This document shows, piece by piece, positions 11,569 through 22,324 of a stretch of 64,000 bases of DNA (position 1 is the first letter of the stretch; each line of letters opens with the position of its first letter). Position numbers and translations under genes: made by a program. Source of the DNA: Acidimicrobiales bacterium (GTDB lineage Bacteria; Actinomycetota; Acidimicrobiia; Acidimicrobiales; Acidimicrobilacustridaceae); assembly GCA_030830565.1 (NCBI GenBank), contig JAURMR010000041.1, positions 1-64,000 on the forward strand. Reading direction: 5' to 3'. The notes under the pieces were generated by a model. It made no database searches. It was not told the DNA's origin and saw only the letters and a program-made list of their open reading frames with translations.

Positions 11569-12339
11569 ATGGAAGCAACATTTGATTTCAGCGGCAAAGT
11601 TGTCATCGTCACGGGTTCGACCAAAGGGTTGGGCCGGGCCATGGTCGACGGCTTTGCCGATGCCGGCGCAAAGGTTGTTGTAAGCAGTCGCAAACAAGAC
11701 CTGTGCGATCAGGTCGCGGCCGAACTCACCGAGCGCACTGGCGCCGAGGTTCTGCCGCTCGCATGCCACGTTGGTGATTGGGATGCGATTCCCGCTTTCG
11801 TCGAAAAAGTCATTGAACGTTTCGGCCGCATTGATGTGCTCGTGAACAACGCGGGCATTAATCCCACCAGCGATTCATTGATGGACACGAACATTGATCT
11901 GTGGCGCAAAGTGTTTTCGGTGAACCTTGAAGGTCCGCTGCGCATGGCCACCTGTGTGGCGCCACATATGCGCGCGGTCGGTGGCGGTTCGATCGTGAAC
12001 ATCGCAACTGTGGGCGCCTATAGCGGTGGTCCTGGTGTCGGCGCATACGGCGCGTCAAAGGCGGCGCTCATCAACATGGGGCGCACGCTTTCAAAGGAAC
12101 TCGCGCCATGGAACATTCGTGTCAACACGATTTGTCCGGGCCCGGTGAAGAGTGAACTCACCGAAGGCGCCGAACGCATGGCGCCTGGCTTTTACGATCG
12201 TGCTGCTTCGGCGACTTCGCTGAAGCGGGTTGCGGAAACGGCGGAGATCATTGGGCCGGTGCTCTATCTGGCCAGTGATCTTTCATCGTTTGTAACGGGC
12301 GACGACATCGTTGTTGCCGGTGGCATGCCTCGTGGCTGA
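11569..12339 (+). CDS. SDR family oxidoreductase
   Basis: VVIVTGSTKGLGRAM; NNAGIN; YGASKAALINMGR. Confidence 0.88.
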   Translation: MEATFDFSGKVVIVTGSTKGLGRAMVDGFADAGAKVVVSSRKQDLCDQVAAELTERTGAEVLPLACHVGDWDAIPAFVEKVIERFGRIDVLVNNAGINPTSDSLMDTNIDLWRKVFSVNLEGPLRMATCVAPHMRAVGGGSIVNIATVGAYSGGPGVGAYGASKAALINMGRTLSKELAPWNIRVNTICPGPVKSELTEGAERMAPGFYDRAASATSLKRVAETAEIIGPVLYLASDLSSFVTGDDIVVAGGMPRG

Positions 12340-13288
12340 GGCCATCGTCTTTAGCGGGGAAGTTGCCGTCATCACCGGAGCGGGCGGCGGCCTCGGCCGC
12401 GCCTACGCGCACATGCTTGGTGATCGCGGTTGTCGAATAGTCGTGAATGACGTTGGCCGGCCCCACGGCGACAACGTTCCAGTTGCACAATCGGTGGTCG
12501 ACGAACTTCGTGCAAAGGGCATTGAAGCCGTTGCTGATGATCACAATGCAATCACCGATGGTGCTGCGATCATCGCAACGGCGCTTGACGCTTTTGGTGC
12601 CGTCGACATTGTCGTGAACAACGCAGGCATCGGTGCTGGCTCACCGATGGGACCCAACTCCGCCGAAGAATGGCAAGAGACGATTGATGCAACGCTTCAA
12701 TCCTCGATCACCGTCACGGGTGCGGCATGGCCACATCTCATCGAGCGCGGTGGCGGTCGAATAGTGATGACCGGTTCACCGGCCATGTTCGGAGCTTCGA
12801 CAACGATTCCGTATTCGGCCACAAAGTCTTCGATGTATGGCTTCACCCGTTCTGTTGCGGCGGCAGGTCGACGTTACGGAATTTCAGCAAACAACATCAT
12901 GCCTTCGGCTCTCACACGCCTCACGAAGTCGTTGCCGCCTGGGCCTATGGCGCAACTGTTTGCTGACCACTATCCACCAGAGGACGTCGCGTCGTTCGTG
13001 ACTTGGCTCTGTCACCGCTCATGCACGGTGTCAGGCGAATCGTTCTCGGTTGGCGGTGGCCGCGCGGCGCGTGTGGTGCTTTCAGAAAACCGCGGCGTGC
13101 TCGTCGACGATCAGGCGCCGGAATCTTGGGCAGCACACGTCGACGAACTGATGTCGCTCGACGAGGTCGTCTTCCCTCTCTCAATGAACGACGAAGTCAC
13201 CTGGCAAGCGCACACGCTGGGGAAGTCGGTGCCGGCAGAACTCGCTCCCGGCGGGCCACTCGATTGGAACCGCAAACCCCGGCCCTAG
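12332..13288 (+). CDS. SDR family oxidoreductase
   Basis: VAVITGAGGGLGRAYAH; NNAGIG; YSATKSSMYGF; GTG start at 12332 overlaps preceding gene. Confidence 0.85.
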   Translation: MAEAIVFSGEVAVITGAGGGLGRAYAHMLGDRGCRIVVNDVGRPHGDNVPVAQSVVDELRAKGIEAVADDHNAITDGAAIIATALDAFGAVDIVVNNAGIGAGSPMGPNSAEEWQETIDATLQSSITVTGAAWPHLIERGGGRIVMTGSPAMFGASTTIPYSATKSSMYGFTRSVAAAGRRYGISANNIMPSALTRLTKSLPPGPMAQLFADHYPPEDVASFVTWLCHRSCTVSGESFSVGGGRAARVVLSENRGVLVDDQAPESWAAHVDELMSLDEVVFPLSMNDEVTWQAHTLGKSVPAELAPGGPLDWNRKPRP

Positions 13289-13301
13289 CCGAGAAGTTTT
13301 C

Positions 13302-14426
13302 CTACAGGTTTTCGACCACGTAATCGACGCACTTCGTGAGCGCTTCGACGTCTTCGGGATCAATGGCCGGGAACATCGCCACACGAATCTGATTGCGACC
13401 AAGTTTGCGGTAGCTGTCGGTGTCGACAATGCCGTTGGCGCGGAGCACCTTGTTGACCTCGTCAGCCGAAACCGACTCATCGAAGTCGATCGTGGCAACG
13501 ACGTGGCTGCGTTCGTCGGGGTTGGTGACGAACGGCGATGCGTACGACGATGCTTCGGCCCATGAGTACATGATTTCGGCAGAGCGATCGCTACGCGACG
13601 CGGCAAAGTGCAGGCCACCGTTTTCATTCACCCATTCGACCTGTTGCACGGCAAGGAACACGGTTGCGAGTGCAGGTGTGTTGTAGGTCTGATCTTTGCG
13701 TGAATTGTCGAGAGCCGTTGTGAGGCTCAGCGATTCGGGAATCCAACGACCCGAAGAACCGATGCGTTCGATGCGCTCAACTGCAGCGGGGGAGACCGCG
13801 GCAAGCCAAAGTCCGCCGTCAGAAGCAAGGCACTTCTGTGGGGCGAAGTAATAGACGTCAGTTTGTGATGCATCGAAACGAAGACCGCCTGCAGCCGATG
13901 TTGCATCGACGAGCACGATCGCTTTGCCGTCAGTGCCGGTCGGGCGAACCAGCGGCATCGAAACGCCAGTCGACGTTTCGTTATGCGTGAATGCGTAGGT
14001 GTCGATTGCATCGTCGGGGATGGGTGACGGGTGCGTACCGACATCGCTTTTGATGACCACGGGGTCATCAAGGAACGGAGCAGCGGCTGCGGCTTGGGCA
14101 AATTTCGACGAGAACTCGCCAAAGGTGAGGTGCTGACTGCGGCGATCGATAAGTCCAAACGTGGCGATGTCCCAGAACACGGTCGATCCACCGTTGCCGA
14201 GCATGATCTCGTAGCCGTCGGGAAGGGCGAACATTTCAGCGAGACCATTGCGCAGTCGGCTCACCATGTACTTGACGGTGTCCTGACGGTGGCTGGTGCC
14301 GAGGTAGTCACGGCCAGCTTCAGTAAGGGCGGTAACGGCCTCGGGGCGAACCTTCGAGGGGCCACAACCAAAGCGGCCGTCGGCGGGCAGGAGATCGGTG
14401 GGGATGGTGATGGGGGATGCGCTCAC
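13302..14426 (-). CDS. serC: Phosphoserine aminotransferase
   Basis: RFGCGPSKVRPEAV..GTSHRQ; YFAPQKCLASDGGLW PLP region; actinobacterial-type SerC. Confidence 0.9.
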   Translation of the reverse strand: MSASPITIPTDLLPADGRFGCGPSKVRPEAVTALTEAGRDYLGTSHRQDTVKYMVSRLRNGLAEMFALPDGYEIMLGNGGSTVFWDIATFGLIDRRSQHLTFGEFSSKFAQAAAAAPFLDDPVVIKSDVGTHPSPIPDDAIDTYAFTHNETSTGVSMPLVRPTGTDGKAIVLVDATSAAGGLRFDASQTDVYYFAPQKCLASDGGLWLAAVSPAAVERIERIGSSGRWIPESLSLTTALDNSRKDQTYNTPALATVFLAVQQVEWVNENGGLHFAASRSDRSAEIMYSWAEASSYASPFVTNPDERSHVVATIDFDESVSADEVNKVLRANGIVDTDSYRKLGRNQIRVAMFPAIDPEDVEALTKCVDYVVENL

Positions 14427-14555
14427 TTCTCCATCGTCTCACTCCAGAGAGTGGGTTGCGTAACGCCGTGAGTCACACCGAATTCGCTGCAGGGGAAGGT
14501 CGCTGAGCCGGTAGCGTGCGGTCGCCCACTTCAGACGATCCAAGGACTTCCCCCA

Positions 14556-15761
14556 ATGGCCTCAGAGCGCCTTTCTCGCCGAGTCTCCGCCATCACCGAA
14601 TCAGCGACTCTCGCCGTCGACGCTCGGGCCAAAGCTCTTAAGGCCGCTGGTGAACCGGTCATCGGCTTTGGTGCCGGCGAGCCCGATTTCCCGACTCCCT
14701 CTCATGTGGTCGAGGCCGCGGTGGAAGCCGCCCGCGACGTCAAGAACCACCGCTACACGCCCGCGGCTGGACTTCCGGAATTGAAAGAAGCGATTGCGGC
14801 CAAGACGTTGCGCGATTCAAAGGTCGAGGTGTCGGCCAGTCAGGTGCTCGTCACCAACGGTGGAAAGCACGCGGTGTACAACACCTTCGAAGCGCTGTTG
14901 AACCCTGGTGACGAAGTTCTGCTTCCGGCGCCGTACTGGACGACCTACCCCGAGCCCATTGCGTTGGCCGGTGGCGTCTCGGTCGTTCTTCCGACCGATG
15001 TCGAGTCGGGATTCCGCGTCACTGTCGAACAACTCGAAGCGGCGCGTACCGAGAAGACCAAGGCTCTTGTCTTCGTTTCACCTTCGAACCCGACCGGCGC
15101 GGTCTACCCGCCCGAGGAAGTTCGTGCGATTGGTGAGTGGGCACTCAAGCACGGCATTTGGGTCATCACCGATGAGATTTATGAACACCTCACCTTCGGC
15201 GACAACGTGTTCACCTCGATTCTCGCTGAGGTCCCTGGTCTTGCTGATACGTGCGTGATCCTCAACGGCGTTGCCAAGACCTATGCCATGACCGGTTGGC
15301 GCGTTGGCTGGATGATCGGCCCGGCCGACCTCATCAAGGCCGCAACAAACCTTCAGTCGCATTCGACCTCGAACGTTGCCAACGTTTCACAGCGCGCCGC
15401 TATTGCCGCGCTTGAAGGTGGCCTCGAATGTGTCGAGGAAATGCGTGAAGCGTTCGCGCGTCGAGCGATTCTCATTCACGGCCTTCTCAATGACATTCCT
15501 GGTGTCACCTGCATGGTGCCCCAAGGTGCGTTCTATGCCTTCCCGTCGATGGAAGGTTTGTTCGGTCGCAACTTCGGTGGTGTAACGCCGACGACAACTT
15601 CGGAACTGTGCGAGGTCATTCTCGACCAGGCAAAGGTGGCGCTTGTTCCCGGTGAGGCCTTCGATGCACCGGGTTATGTGCGCATTTCGTTTGCTGTGAG
15701 TGATGCCGACATCACCGAAGGCATCGGCCGTATCGCTGAGCTTGTGGCCAAGAGCAGTTGA
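14556..15761 (+). CDS. aspC: Pyridoxal-phosphate aspartate aminotransferase (class I)
   Basis: [33 protein letters not shown]. Confidence 0.85.
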   Translation: MASERLSRRVSAITESATLAVDARAKALKAAGEPVIGFGAGEPDFPTPSHVVEAAVEAARDVKNHRYTPAAGLPELKEAIAAKTLRDSKVEVSASQVLVTNGGKHAVYNTFEALLNPGDEVLLPAPYWTTYPEPIALAGGVSVVLPTDVESGFRVTVEQLEAARTEKTKALVFVSPSNPTGAVYPPEEVRAIGEWALKHGIWVITDEIYEHLTFGDNVFTSILAEVPGLADTCVILNGVAKTYAMTGWRVGWMIGPADLIKAATNLQSHSTSNVANVSQRAAIAALEGGLECVEEMREAFARRAILIHGLLNDIPGVTCMVPQGAFYAFPSMEGLFGRNFGGVTPTTTSELCEVILDQAKVALVPGEAFDAPGYVRISFAVSDADITEGIGRIAELVAKSS

Positions 15762-15768
15762 TCAACGC

Positions 15769-17796
15769 ATGACAACGGCACCGTTCGGATCGTGGTCCTC
15801 ACCGATCACTGCCGATCTCATCGTTTCAAAGTCTGTTTCCATCGGTGAGGTCTTCGTTGGTGGCGACGATGTGTGGTGGTCCGAAGCTCGACCCGAAGAG
15901 GGCGGGCGCGTGCAGTTGGTGCGTCATCGTCCTGGCGGTGGAGCAATTGACGTTCTGCCCGAGGGATTCGGCGCTCGCACGCGTGTGCACGAATACGGCG
16001 GCGGGGCATGGTGGCTGCATGGTTCTGATGTCGTCTTTGTGAATTGGTCCGATCAGCGCCTTTATCGATTGGCCGCTGGCACCTCGACCCCAACACCTCT
16101 CACGCCTGAACCAGTCGATCGTCACGGCGACCGCTATGCCGATGGCCGATTCACTGCCGATGGTCGTTGGGCCGTGTGCGTGCGTGAACGACACGAAAGC
16201 GCCGATGCCGAACCAATCAATGAGATCGTTGCTGTGCGCGTGCACCACAACGGGGAACCTGCCGAACCAGTTGTTCTCGTTTCGGGTTCCGACTTTGTTG
16301 CTGCACCGCGCGTGAATCCTTCCGGCAACGTGCTCACGTGGTTCCGTTGGAATCATCCCGATATGCCGTGGGATGGCACCGAACTCTGTGTCGCGTCGTT
16401 GTATGACGATCAGTCCGATGACGGACAAATTGTTGTTGGTGACACTCGCGTGGTTGCTGGCGGTCGCGATGAATCCATCACGCAGCCTGAGTGGGCTCCC
16501 GATGGTTCGCTGTTGTTCATCTCAGATCGCACCGATTGGTGGAACCTGTACCAAGTCTCCGCTGAAGCGGTTCATGAACTCGTAGCGAACGGAGTCACCG
16601 CACAGGCGATGCCGATTGCACCAGTCGATGCGGAGATCGGTGTTCCCCACTGGGTGTTCGACAACTCGCGCTACGCGGTGCTGGCTGATGGTCGCATCCT
16701 CGTTGCGTGGTTCAAGTTGGGTATTGATCACCTCGGCGTCATTCCTGCTGTCGGCGGAGCGATGGTTCCGCTCGAGTCGCCGTTCACTGCGCTGTCTTCG
16801 GTGCGCGCGTTTGGTTACGGGGCTGTCGTCGTTGGAGCGTCACCGACCTCCGAAGCCGTTGTCGCGGTGCTCGACATTCCGTCGAAACCCGATATCGATG
16901 GTTCAACGTCGGTGCTCGCAGCCCCATTGCGACCTGCACGTGATCTGGGCATCGGCACCGAGTGGTATTCCACGCCTGAACCGATCACGTTCGCAACCTC
17001 TGGTGACCGGTTCGCTCATGGCCTCTACTACCCACCAACAAATCCAGACTTCACAGCGCCCGACGATGAGCGCGCGCCGCTCATTGTTCTAAGTCATGGT
17101 GGGCCCACGTCGGCTGCTCGTCCACAACTGAACCTTGGCGTGCAGTACTGGACCTCACGCGGCTTCGGTGTTGTCGATGTCAACTACGGCGGCTCCACTG
17201 GCTACGGCCGTTCCTATCGTCGACGACTCATTGGTGAGTGGGGAATTGTTGATGTCGACGATTCCATCGCTGCAACTCGCCTTCTTGTCGATCGCGGTGA
17301 TGCCGATCGCGATCGACTCATCATCCGCGGTGGAAGTGCTGGTGGTTTCACCACGTTGAGCGCGCTTACGTTTCGTGACGTTTTCGCTGCTGGCTGCAGC
17401 CTCTACGGAGTGGCCGATCTTGAAGCGCTCGCCCGCGACACGCACAAGTTCGAAGCTCGCTATCTCGATTCACTCGTCGGACCATGGCCCGCTCGTAGCG
17501 ATATCTACACCGAACGTTCGCCGATCCACCATGTCGAAGATCTCGAATGTCCGCTGATCGTTCTGCAGGGACTCGAGGACGAGATCGTTCCGCCGAACCA
17601 ATCGCAAATGATTGTCGAGGCACTCGATGCCAACGGTGTGCCGTGGGCCTACCTCGAGTTCGAAGGCGAACAGCACGGTTTCCGCCAGGCCGCCACGATC
17701 AAACGGGCCCTCGAAGCCGAGGCGTACTTCTACAGCAAGGTGCTCGGTTTCGATCTTGCCGACGATGTCGAACCCATCGACATCGCTCATCTCTGA
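15769..17796 (+). CDS. S9 family peptidase (prolyl oligopeptidase-like)
   Basis: C-terminal catalytic domain: LSHGGPTSAARP; IIRGGSAGGFTTL; GEQHGFRQAATI. Confidence 0.88.
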   Translation: MTTAPFGSWSSPITADLIVSKSVSIGEVFVGGDDVWWSEARPEEGGRVQLVRHRPGGGAIDVLPEGFGARTRVHEYGGGAWWLHGSDVVFVNWSDQRLYRLAAGTSTPTPLTPEPVDRHGDRYADGRFTADGRWAVCVRERHESADAEPINEIVAVRVHHNGEPAEPVVLVSGSDFVAAPRVNPSGNVLTWFRWNHPDMPWDGTELCVASLYDDQSDDGQIVVGDTRVVAGGRDESITQPEWAPDGSLLFISDRTDWWNLYQVSAEAVHELVANGVTAQAMPIAPVDAEIGVPHWVFDNSRYAVLADGRILVAWFKLGIDHLGVIPAVGGAMVPLESPFTALSSVRAFGYGAVVVGASPTSEAVVAVLDIPSKPDIDGSTSVLAAPLRPARDLGIGTEWYSTPEPITFATSGDRFAHGLYYPPTNPDFTAPDDERAPLIVLSHGGPTSAARPQLNLGVQYWTSRGFGVVDVNYGGSTGYGRSYRRRLIGEWGIVDVDDSIAATRLLVDRGDADRDRLIIRGGSAGGFTTLSALTFRDVFAAGCSLYGVADLEALARDTHKFEARYLDSLVGPWPARSDIYTERSPIHHVEDLECPLIVLQGLEDEIVPPNQSQMIVEALDANGVPWAYLEFEGEQHGFRQAATIKRALEAEAYFYSKVLGFDLADDVEPIDIAHL

Positions 17797-17802
17797 GATC
17801 GG

Positions 17803-18279
17803 ATGAGGCGGCGGGTGGATTCCGGTCGTCGCGGAGGGCGGCGTGTTGCGGGTGCGGCACTGTCGCTAGTGATGGTGTTCGGTGGCATCGGCGTGGGCTG
17901 GTGGCTGATCGGCGACCTCACTGAAAGTGGAGTCGTGTACCCCAGCTACATGGTGCGTGCGCCCGAGTGGGCTGAACAGCATCCTCGGCGGATTGGATTG
18001 GTCGGATGTCTTCTTCTTGCGGTTGGCCTCGTCGTAAGTGGCGTCCTCGCGTCTCGGGGGAGTGGGCGGTCTGCACAGACTCGGCTGCTGGTGGTTCGTT
18101 TCCTCTGCGTCGTCGACGGTTTGTTTATCGGATTGATCCTCAGGCTCCTGACTATCGGCACCGATTATGCGAGTTTCATTGGCTTGACGATCTTCCTCTT
18201 CGTTCCGCCCGCTCTCGTCCTCGCCGTTGTTCTCCTCGTTGTGGGCGACAGAATGATCGCCTCTGGGAAACAGCGGTGA
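17803..18279 (+). CDS. Small hypothetical membrane protein
   Basis: ORF with about four TM stretches; no recognised family. Confidence 0.5.
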   Translation: MRRRVDSGRRGGRRVAGAALSLVMVFGGIGVGWWLIGDLTESGVVYPSYMVRAPEWAEQHPRRIGLVGCLLLAVGLVVSGVLASRGSGRSAQTRLLVVRFLCVVDGLFIGLILRLLTIGTDYASFIGLTIFLFVPPALVLAVVLLVVGDRMIASGKQR

Positions 18280-18337
18280 TTGGTGACCGCTGATCTGGGT
18301 TGGCGACTCGCCGGTCCGCCCGTAAGGATGGTCCCCT

Positions 18338-19894
18338 ATGGCACGGATCCTTGTAACTGAAACCATCGCTGACGGCGGCCTCGACCGCCTTCGCGCTGCT
18401 GGCCACACCGTCGATGTGCAGGAGGGCCTGAGCCCCGAGCAGCTGATCGAGGCCATCAAGGGAGCCCATGCGCTCATCATTCGTTCGGCCACTGATGTCA
18501 CCGCCGAGGTGCTCGCTGCTGGAACCGACCTCATCGTGGTCGGTCGTGCCGGTATTGGTCTCGACAACGTCGACACTGCAGCTGCCACCGAACGCGGTGT
18601 GATGGTCGTGAACGCGCCGCAGTCGAACATCCTTTCCGCTGCTGAACACACCATGGCGCTGTTGCTTTCGATGGCTCGCAATGTTCCCCAAGCTCATGCC
18701 GCGCTTGTTGCCGGTCGTTGGGAACGCAGTCGTTGGACCGGTGTTGAACTCGCCGACAAGACCCTCGGTGTTGTGGGCCTCGGTCGTATCGGCAAGCTCG
18801 TTGCACAACGCGCGATGGCCTTCGGCATGAAGATCGTCGCATACGACCCCTTTGTCTCTCCCGAGATGGCCCGCAAAATGAACATCGACATTGTCGATCT
18901 CGACACGTTGCTCGCTGTTTCTGATTTCGTCACGCTGCATGTGGCCAAGACGCCCGAAACTGTTGGCCTTCTGAATGCCGAGCGTTTGGCGAAGGCCAAA
19001 AAGGGCATTCGCATTGTCAATGTCGCGCGTGGGGGCATCATCGTTGAAAGCGATCTTGCCGACGCCATTCGTTCTGGTCACGTTGGCGGCGCCGCTCTTG
19101 ACGTGTTCGACAAAGAACCGACCACCGAGTCGCCACTCTTCGAACTTCCCGAGGTCGTTGTTACGCCGCATCTTGGTGCCAGCACGCACGAAGCTCAGGA
19201 CAAGGCCGGCGACACCATCGCCGAAATGGTTGGCCTTGCACTTGCCGGCGAGTTTGTTCCGTTTGCCGTGAACGTGAACGCCGCTGAAGCCAGCGAAACC
19301 GTGCGTCCTTTCCTTTCACTCGCCGAACGACTCGGTGCAACGTTTGGCGGACTCGCCACTGGGGTTGAGTCGCTCGAGATTTCCTATGAAGGCGAAATCG
19401 GCGGCTATGACACGCGCATCTTGACGCTGTCGTTGCTCAAGGGATTCTTCGGTCGAATCAGCGATGATCCGGTGTCGTACGTGAACGCTCCGAAGATGGC
19501 CGAAGAACGTGGCATCACCGTGACCGAAACCACCACGACCACGGCGCACAATTTCGTGAACCTCATCACCATTCGTGGTGGCGCACATTCCCTTGCCGGC
19601 ACGCTTATGGGTCTCGATGGCGAAGCTCGTCTCGTGATGGTCGACGATCACCGCGTCGATGTTCCTCCGGCCAATCACATGCTCGTGGTTCGCAATGATG
19701 ATCGCCCCGGCATGATCGGTCTCGTTGGCACGATCGTGGGCGAAGCCGGTCTGAACATTGCCGATATGGACGTTGGCCAGGCCCCGAACGGCGCCTCAGC
19801 GATGATGGTGCTGTCGATCACCGACGCCGTTCCGGCTGAGGTGTGCGAGCGCCTGCGTGCGGTCGAAGGCATCGTCTCCGTCGACGCCATCTGA
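18338..19894 (+). CDS. serA: D-3-phosphoglycerate dehydrogenase
   Basis: GRAGIGLDNVDTAAATERGVMVVNAP; GLGRIGKLVAQRA; C-terminal ACT domain. Confidence 0.95.
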   Translation: MARILVTETIADGGLDRLRAAGHTVDVQEGLSPEQLIEAIKGAHALIIRSATDVTAEVLAAGTDLIVVGRAGIGLDNVDTAAATERGVMVVNAPQSNILSAAEHTMALLLSMARNVPQAHAALVAGRWERSRWTGVELADKTLGVVGLGRIGKLVAQRAMAFGMKIVAYDPFVSPEMARKMNIDIVDLDTLLAVSDFVTLHVAKTPETVGLLNAERLAKAKKGIRIVNVARGGIIVESDLADAIRSGHVGGAALDVFDKEPTTESPLFELPEVVVTPHLGASTHEAQDKAGDTIAEMVGLALAGEFVPFAVNVNAAEASETVRPFLSLAERLGATFGGLATGVESLEISYEGEIGGYDTRILTLSLLKGFFGRISDDPVSYVNAPKMAEERGITVTETTTTTAHNFVNLITIRGGAHSLAGTLMGLDGEARLVMVDDHRVDVPPANHMLVVRNDDRPGMIGLVGTIVGEAGLNIADMDVGQAPNGASAMMVLSITDAVPAEVCERLRAVEGIVSVDAI

Positions 19895-19970
19895 CGCCCC
19901 CAACCTCGTTGTCACACCGGGGGAGTGCGCCATGGTTGCAATCAGCGGTTGCGCCCGGCAGACTCTTGCC

Positions 19971-20006
19971 ATGCGTTCTTTCGCTCTGGAGCTTCTACTT
20001 CGTTAG
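19971..20006 (+). CDS. Putative leader peptide MRSFALELLLR upstream of leuA
   Basis: ATG CGT TCT TTC GCT CTG GAG CTT CTA CTT CGT TAG; four Leu codons near stop; below ORF-track length cut-off. Confidence 0.75.
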   Translation: MRSFALELLLR

Positions 20007-20064
20007 GCGGGTGCCACATATGGCGCCTGCCAACCTCCTGCGCCCACGGGCCGGGAGGTTTTTT
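20006..20064 (+). promoter_or_regulatory. Putative leuA attenuator: pause, antiterminator and terminator hairpins
   Basis: GGCGGGTGCC/GGCGCCTGCC (20006-20031), alternative GGCGC/GCGCC (20022-20044), terminator AACCTCC..GGAGGTTTTTT (20032-20064). Confidence 0.78.
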
Positions 20065-20126
20065 CGTTCTCCGGCCCGTTTCTGTTTGATCCCCACACTG
20101 CAGCACATGCCCCGAAAGGCACCGTT

Positions 20127-21710
20127 ATGAGTTCCACCTCCGACACCACCGCAAACAATGACAGGGTCATCATTTTCGACACGACCCTTCGTGACGGCGA
20201 ACAGTCGCCGGGAATCTCGCTCGATCAGGGCGAGAAGGTTGAAATCGCGGAGCAACTCGCTCGTCTTGGCGTCGATGTCATCGAGGCCGGATTCCCGATC
20301 GCCAGCCAAGGCGACTTCGAATCCGTGCAGGCCATCGCGAAGTCCGTGCGCGGACCAGTGATTTGTGGTCTGTCTCGTACGGCGCTGGGCGATGTTGATC
20401 GTTGTTGGGAAGCGATCGAGTCGGCAGAACGTCGACGCATTCATGTGTTCATCGCCACCAGCGAAACGCATATGAAGCACAAGCTGCGCATGACCCCCGA
20501 GCAAGTGAAGGCCGAAGCGGCATCGGGCGTCGCGCGCGCTCGTTCGTATACCGACGATGTTGAGTTCTCGCCAGAAGACGCCTCGCGTTCTGATTTCGAT
20601 TTCATGTGCGAGGTTCTGCAGATCGCTGTCGACAATGGCGCGACAACGCTGAACATTCCCGACACCGTTGGCTTCGCGGTTCCGCAGGAATATGCCGAGC
20701 GTCTGGCCAATGTTCGCAAGGTCGTCAAGGGCGACTACATCATCTCAACTCATTGCCATAACGATCTGGGTATGGCCGTTGCCAACTCGCTGGCTGCAGT
20801 GCAACTGGGTGCACGTCAGGTCGAATGTGCAATCAACGGTCTGGGCGAGCGTGCCGGTAACGCAGCGCTGGAAGAAATCGTGATGGCGCTTCGCACTCGT
20901 TCGGATTACTTCGGCGGAATCGACACCGGTATCAAGTCCGAAGAACTTGCACGTACTTCACGTTTGGTCAGTCGCCTCACCGCTTACCCCGTTCAGTACA
21001 ACAAAGCCGTTGTAGGTCGTAACGCGTTCGCCCACGAATCGGGCATCCATCAGCACGGCGTGCTCAATGAGCGAACGACCTACGAGATCATGGACCCTGC
21101 TGCAGTTGGTCAGGGCGAGTCGAAAATCGTTCTGGGCAAGCATTCTGGCCGCCACGCGTTTGCCGACACTTTGAAGAAGATGGGTTACGACCTGCATGGC
21201 GACGCGCTCAATCAGGTGTTCGCCCGGTTCAAGGAACTGGCCGATCGCAAAGTTGAACTGAGCGATGCCGATCTCGAAGCGTTGGTCGCCGAGGAAATGG
21301 GCGACACCGTTCGCTATGCCTTCTCGCTGATCTCGCTTGATAGCCATGGTGGTTCGAGTTCGACTCCCACGGCAACGATCGTGCTTGATCATGACGGCAA
21401 GAAGATCGAAGCAACTGCGCAGGGCTCTGGAATGGTCGATGCTGCGTGTGCCGCTATTCGTCAGGCCACTGGCATCGAAGGAACCCTCACCGATTACGCC
21501 GTCACCTCGGTGACTGGAGGTGTCGACGCACTCGCCGATGTTGCGCTGCGCTTCGAGGTCGATGGTGTCTCGATGCCCGGTCGTGGACTTTCAACCGATG
21601 TGGTCGAGGCTTCGGCCCGAGCGCTACTCAATGCGCTGAATCGCATTGTGCGGGTCCGTGACACTGGCGAAGACCCGACCGCGGTGTCGCGGCCGGGCTC
21701 GCTTAGCTAA
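20127..21710 (+). CDS. leuA: 2-isopropylmalate synthase
   Basis: IIFDTTLRDGEQSPGISLDQGEKVEIAEQLARLGVDVIEAGFP; regulatory C-terminal domain. Confidence 0.95.
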   Translation: MSSTSDTTANNDRVIIFDTTLRDGEQSPGISLDQGEKVEIAEQLARLGVDVIEAGFPIASQGDFESVQAIAKSVRGPVICGLSRTALGDVDRCWEAIESAERRRIHVFIATSETHMKHKLRMTPEQVKAEAASGVARARSYTDDVEFSPEDASRSDFDFMCEVLQIAVDNGATTLNIPDTVGFAVPQEYAERLANVRKVVKGDYIISTHCHNDLGMAVANSLAAVQLGARQVECAINGLGERAGNAALEEIVMALRTRSDYFGGIDTGIKSEELARTSRLVSRLTAYPVQYNKAVVGRNAFAHESGIHQHGVLNERTTYEIMDPAAVGQGESKIVLGKHSGRHAFADTLKKMGYDLHGDALNQVFARFKELADRKVELSDADLEALVAEEMGDTVRYAFSLISLDSHGGSSSTPTATIVLDHDGKKIEATAQGSGMVDAACAAIRQATGIEGTLTDYAVTSVTGGVDALADVALRFEVDGVSMPGRGLSTDVVEASARALLNALNRIVRVRDTGEDPTAVSRPGSLS

Positions 21711-21711
21711 G

Positions 21712-22308
21712 TCAGCGGTTTGTTGCCGGCATCCACGCTGGGCGGGTTGCCTCGAACGCGGTGATCGCGTCGACGTGCTGCAGAGTGATGCCGATGTCGT
21801 CGAGACCATTCAGGAATCGTTCCTGGGTGGAATCGTCGAGAGGAAACTCGATATCGATGTCGAGTGCAGGCACCACAACGCGCTTGGTGGCGATATCGAT
21901 CGTGATCTCGACAGTCGGGTCGGCTTCAACGGCACGAAGGATGCGATCGCTGACGTCGGCAGGGAGCACGACGGGCACGAGTCCGTTCTTCGCGGAGTTG
22001 TTGCGGAAGATGTCGCCGAAGCGAGGAGCGATCACGGCCGCAAATCCGTAATCCATGATCGACCACACGGCGTGTTCACGTGACGAACCCACACCGAAGT
22101 TCGCTCCGGCCACAAGGATGTTGGCGCCGGCGAACTGGGGAAGGTTCATGACGAATTCCGGATCTTCACGCCATTCGGAGAACAGGCCCTGGCCGAAGCC
22201 GGTGCGCTCAACACGCTTGAGCCAATCGCTGGGGATGATCTGATCGGTATCGACATCGGAACGGTCGAGTGGAAGTGCGGTTCCGGTGATGGTGATAACT
22301 GGTTCCAT
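21712..22308 (-). CDS. leuD: 3-isopropylmalate dehydratase small subunit
   Basis: DVDTDQIIPSDWLKRVERTGFGQGLFSEWR; FGVGSSREHAVWSIMDYGF. Confidence 0.95.
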   Translation of the reverse strand: MEPVITITGTALPLDRSDVDTDQIIPSDWLKRVERTGFGQGLFSEWREDPEFVMNLPQFAGANILVAGANFGVGSSREHAVWSIMDYGFAAVIAPRFGDIFRNNSAKNGLVPVVLPADVSDRILRAVEADPTVEITIDIATKRVVVPALDIDIEFPLDDSTQERFLNGLDDIGITLQHVDAITAFEATRPAWMPATNR

Positions 22309-22324
22309 GATGTTCTCAGTTCTC

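Noticed and set aside
18176-19189. 337-aa minus-strand ORF
   Set aside because: Antisense to serA, which has clear motifs; no domain signal
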